Shown here in pieces: positions 59,528 to 64,000 of a stretch of 64,000 nucleotides of DNA. Under the pieces are notes generated by a model. The model saw only the letters and a list, made by a program, of their open reading frames with translations, was not told the origin of the DNA and did no database searches. Each line of letters begins with the position of its first letter. The stretch's first letter is position 1. This DNA is from an uncultured Gammaproteobacteria bacterium. Its GTDB lineage: Bacteria > Pseudomonadota > Gammaproteobacteria > Arenicellales > CAJQKF01. A program made the position numbers and the translations under genes. Where the stretch lies: contig CAJQKF010000079.1 in NCBI GenBank assembly GCA_905478855.1, positions 1 to 64,000 of the forward strand, in the 5' to 3' direction.

Positions 59528-60466
59528 TCAATAACCTAAAGATCGGTTGGCAATAGGGCCTGGAGTGTCGCCACACTTCCAAACCTGTAAGTTTTTATTA
59601 ATTACCTGAGCGGCTGTCTCAGGATTAGTAACACTGGCTATGTGGGGGCTCACACGCACTTTGGGGTGCGTCCAAAACCTATGATCACGTGGTAGAGGTT
59701 CTTCTCTAAAGACATCCAATACACAATAAGCTAAGTGTCCACTATCCAGCAGATCCAACATATCCTGCTCAACAAGCTGCTCACCCCGCCCAACATTTAC
59801 AAAAACAGCATTTTGGGGTAGTTTTGTTAGTAAATCATGACAAACAATGTCCAACGTATTTTCCGTATTCGGCAACAGATTTATTAATACATCTGTTGCC
59901 ATTAAGAATTCATTCAATTGCAATGGACCATAAAAGTACTGATCATCAACAATATCTTTTCTGCTACGACCCCAGCCTCTAACATTAAAACCTAAGTTAC
60001 TCAATGCCGCTGCACAGGCTTGTCCGAGCACACCAAATCCGAGAAAACCTACGGTAATATCACCTCGGTAGCGCGGATATTTTCGTTGAGAGTGATTCCA
60101 GTCAGGATTGTTGTACTGATCCGTTCTAAGTAAAGCATTCATGACTTGACATACAACATAGTCAACCATGCCCGTAGTTAGAGAAGGATCAACCATACGA
60201 ATAATCGGCACAGATACCGGAATTATTGAGTCCTCTAATAGTCGATCAACACCAGCCCACAGAGATTGGATGATCTCTAGATTAGGATAATTAGCCAACT
60301 CTCCCCCTTTATAGCGTCCAACGAGAGCACAATTTATCGTACTGGGATCGACACTGTCCGGGGTCGCCACACTGAAGTCTACACGGGCATTATTCAGAGC
60401 CGAAAGCCAACGTGACTCATCGCCCGCATTTATAAGAACAGCATTTATCTTCTTCATTTTAATCAT
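59528..60466 (-). CDS. D-2-hydroxyacid dehydrogenase, glyoxylate/hydroxypyruvate reductase A-like
   Basis: 312 aa. NAD(P)-binding GFLGFGVLGQACAAAL near residue 140, catalytic Arg in NVGRGEQLVEQ, Glu in DVFREEPLP and His in VSPHIASVTNP. The overall pattern is GhrA-like, reducing glyoxylate to glycolate. It would run opposite to GlcDEF encoded at 12-16 kb. Start could be the Met at residue 1 or 4 (MIKMKKINAV). Confidence 0.87.
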   Translation of the reverse strand: MIKMKKINAVLINAGDESRWLSALNNARVDFSVATPDSVDPSTINCALVGRYKGGELANYPNLEIIQSLWAGVDRLLEDSIIPVSVPIIRMVDPSLTTGMVDYVVCQVMNALLRTDQYNNPDWNHSQRKYPRYRGDITVGFLGFGVLGQACAAALSNLGFNVRGWGRSRKDIVDDQYFYGPLQLNEFLMATDVLINLLPNTENTLDIVCHDLLTKLPQNAVFVNVGRGEQLVEQDMLDLLDSGHLAYCVLDVFREEPLPRDHRFWTHPKVRVSPHIASVTNPETAAQVINKNLQVWKCGDTPGPIANRSLGY

Positions 60467-60971
60467 AGATTTGTCCTACCAAACGGTAATGGCTTAACTT
60501 CGGCTACACATTTCCCGAAATCCGGTTGCACTCCTAATACGTACAACATACGTACAACATTACGGAATTAGCTCTAAGCCGCAGAAAAAGTTCGCTGCTA
60601 CTTTCACGCGGCAACTATACTGCAAAATCTGTTACTCCATAAGTATACTGGCTAATACTTCCCAACCTTAAAACTTACGGTAAGATCGTCTTAGCTATTG
60701 ATTAGAGCCTCGTAAAACTTAGAATTTAACTTATTATTAATCATACATTTAGAAAAAATTCCTCGCCTCATCACTCACATCACTATCCTACACACACAAA
60801 ACATGTGATAATTCGACGCCCGAAAAAATACATATAGGGTGCAAATCGGGCGACAGAACATCTTGCTAACACAACAAGTTAATAAAGACGTAACACTAGG
60901 CATGGGTCCCGAGAGCGACCTCAGCTTGAAGCAACTCCGTTTACCAGTCGAACATTTTAGTACAGTTATAA
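60467..60971. other. Intergenic region between divergent genes
   Basis: No gene recognised in about 500 bp. It holds a tandem repeat of ACGTACAACAT (two copies near 60539-60560) and an inverted repeat CGCCCGA (60817-60823)/TCGGGCG (60846-60852). Promoters for both flanking genes must lie here, but I cannot place them with confidence. Confidence 0.5.
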
Positions 60972-60974
60972 GTG

Positions 60975-63251
60975 ATGAGTAACGACGATAATACAACCAG
61001 TGACCAAAATGATAGCTACCACGATAAGCCTCATTTAAGTCTAACTAATCCGGGCAAATCAAATAACTTGGAACCACGGGATATAGCTAAGGCGAACACC
61101 GGGAACTGGCTGAAGGTCAACCTAGAACAGGAAGCAAAAAGATTCGGCTTTGACACTGACCGCATCCTAGGGAAATCCCGTTGGTTACCAAAATGGGCTT
61201 TCACTTACCCACCTATCAAACCTACTGACTCCGAGCGCGGCTATCTAACCCGTGTGACAATCCGTGTTTTGCTAATCCGCAGTTTAATACTTTTATTTAT
61301 AGTCGGCATTACGATTTCGAGTTTTGCTATTTGGTTTAGCGTCAACGAGTTGGTAATAAAGCCTAATGAAAAAAGTGAGCATTTGTCCTACTTAAACGAT
61401 CGATTCGAAAATATAGTAGCGGATACTCAATTGGAAATTAATCCAATAAACCCCGAAGTACCTGAGTGGCTATGGTCACGATTCTCTCCGTCGTGGTACA
61501 TCGAAGATGCCATCTACTCATCTAACCTCGATCTTTCGGATCATGATATTGAACTACTATCGTATTTACGAGAAAAGAAAGCCATCGTAGAGAGAGAAAT
61601 TGAACCAGCATACTCAAACGATAAGATTCAAAATCGATTACGTGACCCAAGCATAATCTACTTTGGTAGTGAATATGACCGGGCCTATCGCCGTTATGTA
61701 AACATGGTACTAACCATCATACAGCTAAATTATGACGATTCCGGACTAGGGCAACTCGATAGAGTTTATTCAGAAAAAAGACGAAGCGAGCTTCTTAAGA
61801 CAATCACAACTCCCAAACCTCCTGAGCCAAATGCGCATTACGACCACAGAGTGGATAGTTTGTTATCTGTTCTACAAACAAAGCAACAGCTTTATGGAGG
61901 AGATAATGCACTTATAGAAAAGAAACCAAGTGAAACTCAGGCCATGACAAAGCTACTTGGTGATCTGGCTGCAGCAGTTCCAGTCGATGAGTTTACGAAA
62001 CTCACGGCAAACGGACTCGGTCCATTACTGCGCAAACTTCCGTACGGTTGGGGATCAACAAATCTAACCCGCAGTTTTTATGCGGAAAAGCGTAATAGAT
62101 ATATTAACTGGAACATCCTAGAACTGCGTTTATTAATGTTGGATCTAATATATGGTGCGGCTGAACTACCACAAGAGCTCCCACTCGTTCATCTTTACCT
62201 GTACCACCTTGGTGGCCTTCCATACCACACTTTATTTACAGAGGTTTCATCCAAGCAGCTTTTAGCTGATGCGGTTGATTGGGTCAACACGGATAGGCAA
62301 GGTGATAGTCCAGAAACGACTCGCGAACAGCGATTTATCAATGAACTTTCCGATCATCCGAATTTAAAAGTTGACGATGATAGTCAAGCCAACAAACGTA
62401 TAGCTCTCGCGTTAATTCTAAAAGCCGCAACATTTTTAGATAGCTATTCACTTATAGAATCTATGGATACGGAACTAGAAGCAAGACCCTATCTAGGCAC
62501 ACTTGGTTCGCCTGTAGTTGATTTTAAGCCTAGCGATATTCGACCATGGGGTCTATTCAACGCCCGTAGAAATGGATATGCACATGAAGGGCTCGATGTC
62601 GGTGGTAATCTTGGAGACCCCGCGCTCGCGGTCATGGATGGCACTATTGTCCGCGGCGGATATCAACATCGGGGCGCCGGCAACTACTTAGTTCTTAAGC
62701 AAGGAAACATGGAAGTAACGTACATGCATCTTTTACGCGAACCTAGCCGGTCTAATTATGAACGACTACTAAGCCGTGAAGAAATTGCTTCGACCGGAAG
62801 TGACCGGACAAAGGGCTATGAACTAGCCCTAAAGAAATACGCATCGATAATTCTTGGTAAAAACCTCACCGACATAACTGCTGATGATATCAAGGAATCT
62901 AACTTACGCGCGGAATCAACATTTGATCGATTGCTTACCGCAATACGTAAGGGAAGCAACCCCAAAGTTCGAAAAGGGGACCTAATCGCAAATATAGGCA
63001 TGAGTGGAAACGTAACGCTGAATAGCACGCGTTCTGAAATGATTTATCCACACATTCATCTTGAGATTAATGATGGCAAAATAGATCCGTTAAAAGTCAT
63101 TGAAACGATTGGGTCACGATGGTTTGAAATTAAGGACCATCACTTAAATCATCCTTTTTATCGAGATTGGCTGCAAAGACCACATAATTGGAGCTGGTAC
63201 AGTAAATTCTATCCTAATGGTGCCGTCGTAAATGATCCAAACCGGGGTTAG
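60975..63251 (+). CDS. Membrane-anchored M23-family (LytM-type) peptidase
   Basis: 758 aa from the ATG at 60975 (a GTG one codon earlier is possible). A hydrophilic cytoplasmic N-terminus of about 97 residues, one membrane helix (about 98-122, LLIRSLILLFIVGITIS), then a long periplasmic part. The peptidase domain has HEGLDVGG near 537 (His and Asp zinc ligands), YMHLL, and HIHLEI near 693 (HxH). About 100 residues are inserted between YMHL and VRKGDLIANIGMSGN, unusual for M23. It probably trims peptidoglycan cross-links. The region 130-500 matches nothing I know. Stands alone. Confidence 0.85.
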   Translation: MSNDDNTTSDQNDSYHDKPHLSLTNPGKSNNLEPRDIAKANTGNWLKVNLEQEAKRFGFDTDRILGKSRWLPKWAFTYPPIKPTDSERGYLTRVTIRVLLIRSLILLFIVGITISSFAIWFSVNELVIKPNEKSEHLSYLNDRFENIVADTQLEINPINPEVPEWLWSRFSPSWYIEDAIYSSNLDLSDHDIELLSYLREKKAIVEREIEPAYSNDKIQNRLRDPSIIYFGSEYDRAYRRYVNMVLTIIQLNYDDSGLGQLDRVYSEKRRSELLKTITTPKPPEPNAHYDHRVDSLLSVLQTKQQLYGGDNALIEKKPSETQAMTKLLGDLAAAVPVDEFTKLTANGLGPLLRKLPYGWGSTNLTRSFYAEKRNRYINWNILELRLLMLDLIYGAAELPQELPLVHLYLYHLGGLPYHTLFTEVSSKQLLADAVDWVNTDRQGDSPETTREQRFINELSDHPNLKVDDDSQANKRIALALILKAATFLDSYSLIESMDTELEARPYLGTLGSPVVDFKPSDIRPWGLFNARRNGYAHEGLDVGGNLGDPALAVMDGTIVRGGYQHRGAGNYLVLKQGNMEVTYMHLLREPSRSNYERLLSREEIASTGSDRTKGYELALKKYASIILGKNLTDITADDIKESNLRAESTFDRLLTAIRKGSNPKVRKGDLIANIGMSGNVTLNSTRSEMIYPHIHLEINDGKIDPLKVIETIGSRWFEIKDHHLNHPFYRDWLQRPHNWSWYSKFYPNGAVVNDPNRG

Positions 63252-63291
63252 TACAATTTACCCTTAAGGTGGACCACGTACTTTAATCTGT

Positions 63292-64000
63292 TTATTTCGG
63301 ATCAGCCGAAATAGTAGCTGAGTAATTACGGGGCGTCACCATTGCCATGCCAATTAGCATTAAAACTAGTGCCCCCCAAACCCAAAGGCTGTGGGATTCG
63401 TCAAAGAGCAGAATCCCCCAACCGACACCGCTTAGTGTAACAACATACCCCATCTGACTTGCAAAAACAGATCCACTCATACGAATCAGAAAAAGAAACA
63501 ACAGATAGCAAATCACGTTAACTATCGCAAGAGAGGTCACCGCATACTCAGTTATTGTTAACGGCCATTGAAGCATCTCAAACGTACCAAACATGATATT
63601 TATTGGTATCAAGATTAAGACTGACGATATGGACGCTAAAGTTAATAAAATCACAAAATCTACGTGTTGCCCAATTTTACAATCAACATACAGATTCTCG
63701 ACCGTATAACAACAACCAGCTAAGGAAGCAATCAGTACCCAAGGCAAAATTGTAGGGTCCGGCAAACTTGTTTCAGGAACAGTCAAGCAAAGTATGGCCG
63801 CAAATCCGAAGAATATCCCCAAAAACCTTGTCATTGAATACGATTCAATACGAATGATAAATGCTAATGCATAGGTCATCATAGGGACAAGGGCAATGGT
63901 TATCGCCATAATCCCGGAAGGCACATGCTCAGCCGCATAATAAAAAAACAAGTTCGGAGCTACATTTCCTGCTAACGTAATTACGATAACATGGCTCCAG
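63292..64000 (-). CDS. DMT-family permease, 5' part beyond the right edge
   Basis: At least 236 residues, open to the right edge: the frame continues upstream of the TTG at 63951 as GNVAPN and WSHVIVITLA, so the start is outside. Several membrane helices with EamA-type spacing (MAITIALVPMMTYALAF, SGVGWGILLFDESHSLWVW). Substrate unknown. Convergent with the M23 gene. Confidence 0.85.
   Translation of the reverse strand, partial: WSHVIVITLAGNVAPNLFFYYAAEHVPSGIMAITIALVPMMTYALAFIIRIESYSMTRFLGIFFGFAAILCLTVPETSLPDPTILPWVLIASLAGCCYTVENLYVDCKIGQHVDFVILLTLASISSVLILIPINIMFGTFEMLQWPLTITEYAVTSLAIVNVICYLLFLFLIRMSGSVFASQMGYVVTLSGVGWGILLFDESHSLWVWGALVLMLIGMAMVTPRNYSATISADPK

Overview
The window is a chromosomal segment of a gammaproteobacterium. 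The evidence is gene order and protein lengths: birA-coaX-SPOR-tRNAs-tufB-tRNA-Trp-secE-nusG-rplKAJL-rpoBC-rpsLG-fusA-tufA-S10-spc-alpha is the layout of gammaproteobacteria, and RpoB (1360 aa), RpoC (1408 aa) and LexA (with an E. coli-like recognition helix) fit that class. The DNA is somewhat AT-rich. I cannot name a genus.

Layout from left to right. Positions 1-120 hold a stable-RNA promoter and pre-rRNA-type leader pointing left, so an rRNA operon probably starts just off the left edge. Positions 0.5-4.6 kb hold a tight leftward unit: dynamin-like GTPase, gamma-glutamyltransferase-like enzyme, CYTH phosphatase. Next come a decayed sensor histidine kinase, a TVP38/VTT membrane protein, and a rightward lexA-imuA-imuB SOS cassette that lacks dnaE2. 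A lone AmrS-type radical SAM gene, tRNA-Gln and rplM-rpsI follow. Positions 11.7-15.8 kb hold glcDEF (glycolate oxidase) plus a small 2Fe-2S ferredoxin. Positions 16-21.6 kb hold a large fused Fe-S flavoprotein (GltD-like plus PyrK-like), ampD and a glutamate-synthase-like FMN protein.

Positions 22-54 kb are the leftward translation/transcription supercluster. It runs from tRNA-Thr(UGU), Tyr, Gly, Thr(GGU), tufB, tRNA-Trp, secE-nusG, rplKA, rplJL and rpoBC through the str operon (own strong promoter at 40.03-40.06 kb) into tufA and the S10-spc-alpha genes. It ends at an intrinsic terminator at 22.0 kb after rplQ. Positions 54-60.5 kb carry SPOR, coaX, birA, rarA, alkB, an EamA permease and a GhrA-like reductase. 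The right end has a rightward M23 peptidase and a second DMT permease cut by the edge.

The standout feature is at 53826-54180. The tRNA-Thr(UGU) gene, first in the tRNA-tufB unit, is split by a 278-nt group I intron of the small tRNA (IC3-like) class. The intron lies immediately 3' of the anticodon. Its P4, P7 and P8 elements, terminal G and an internal guide GCA that pairs with the UGU anticodon can all be read directly. The bacterial tRNA introns I know are in tRNA-Leu, tRNA-Ile, tRNA-Arg and tRNA-fMet, so a tRNA-Thr host, placed ahead of EF-Tu, deserves a close look.
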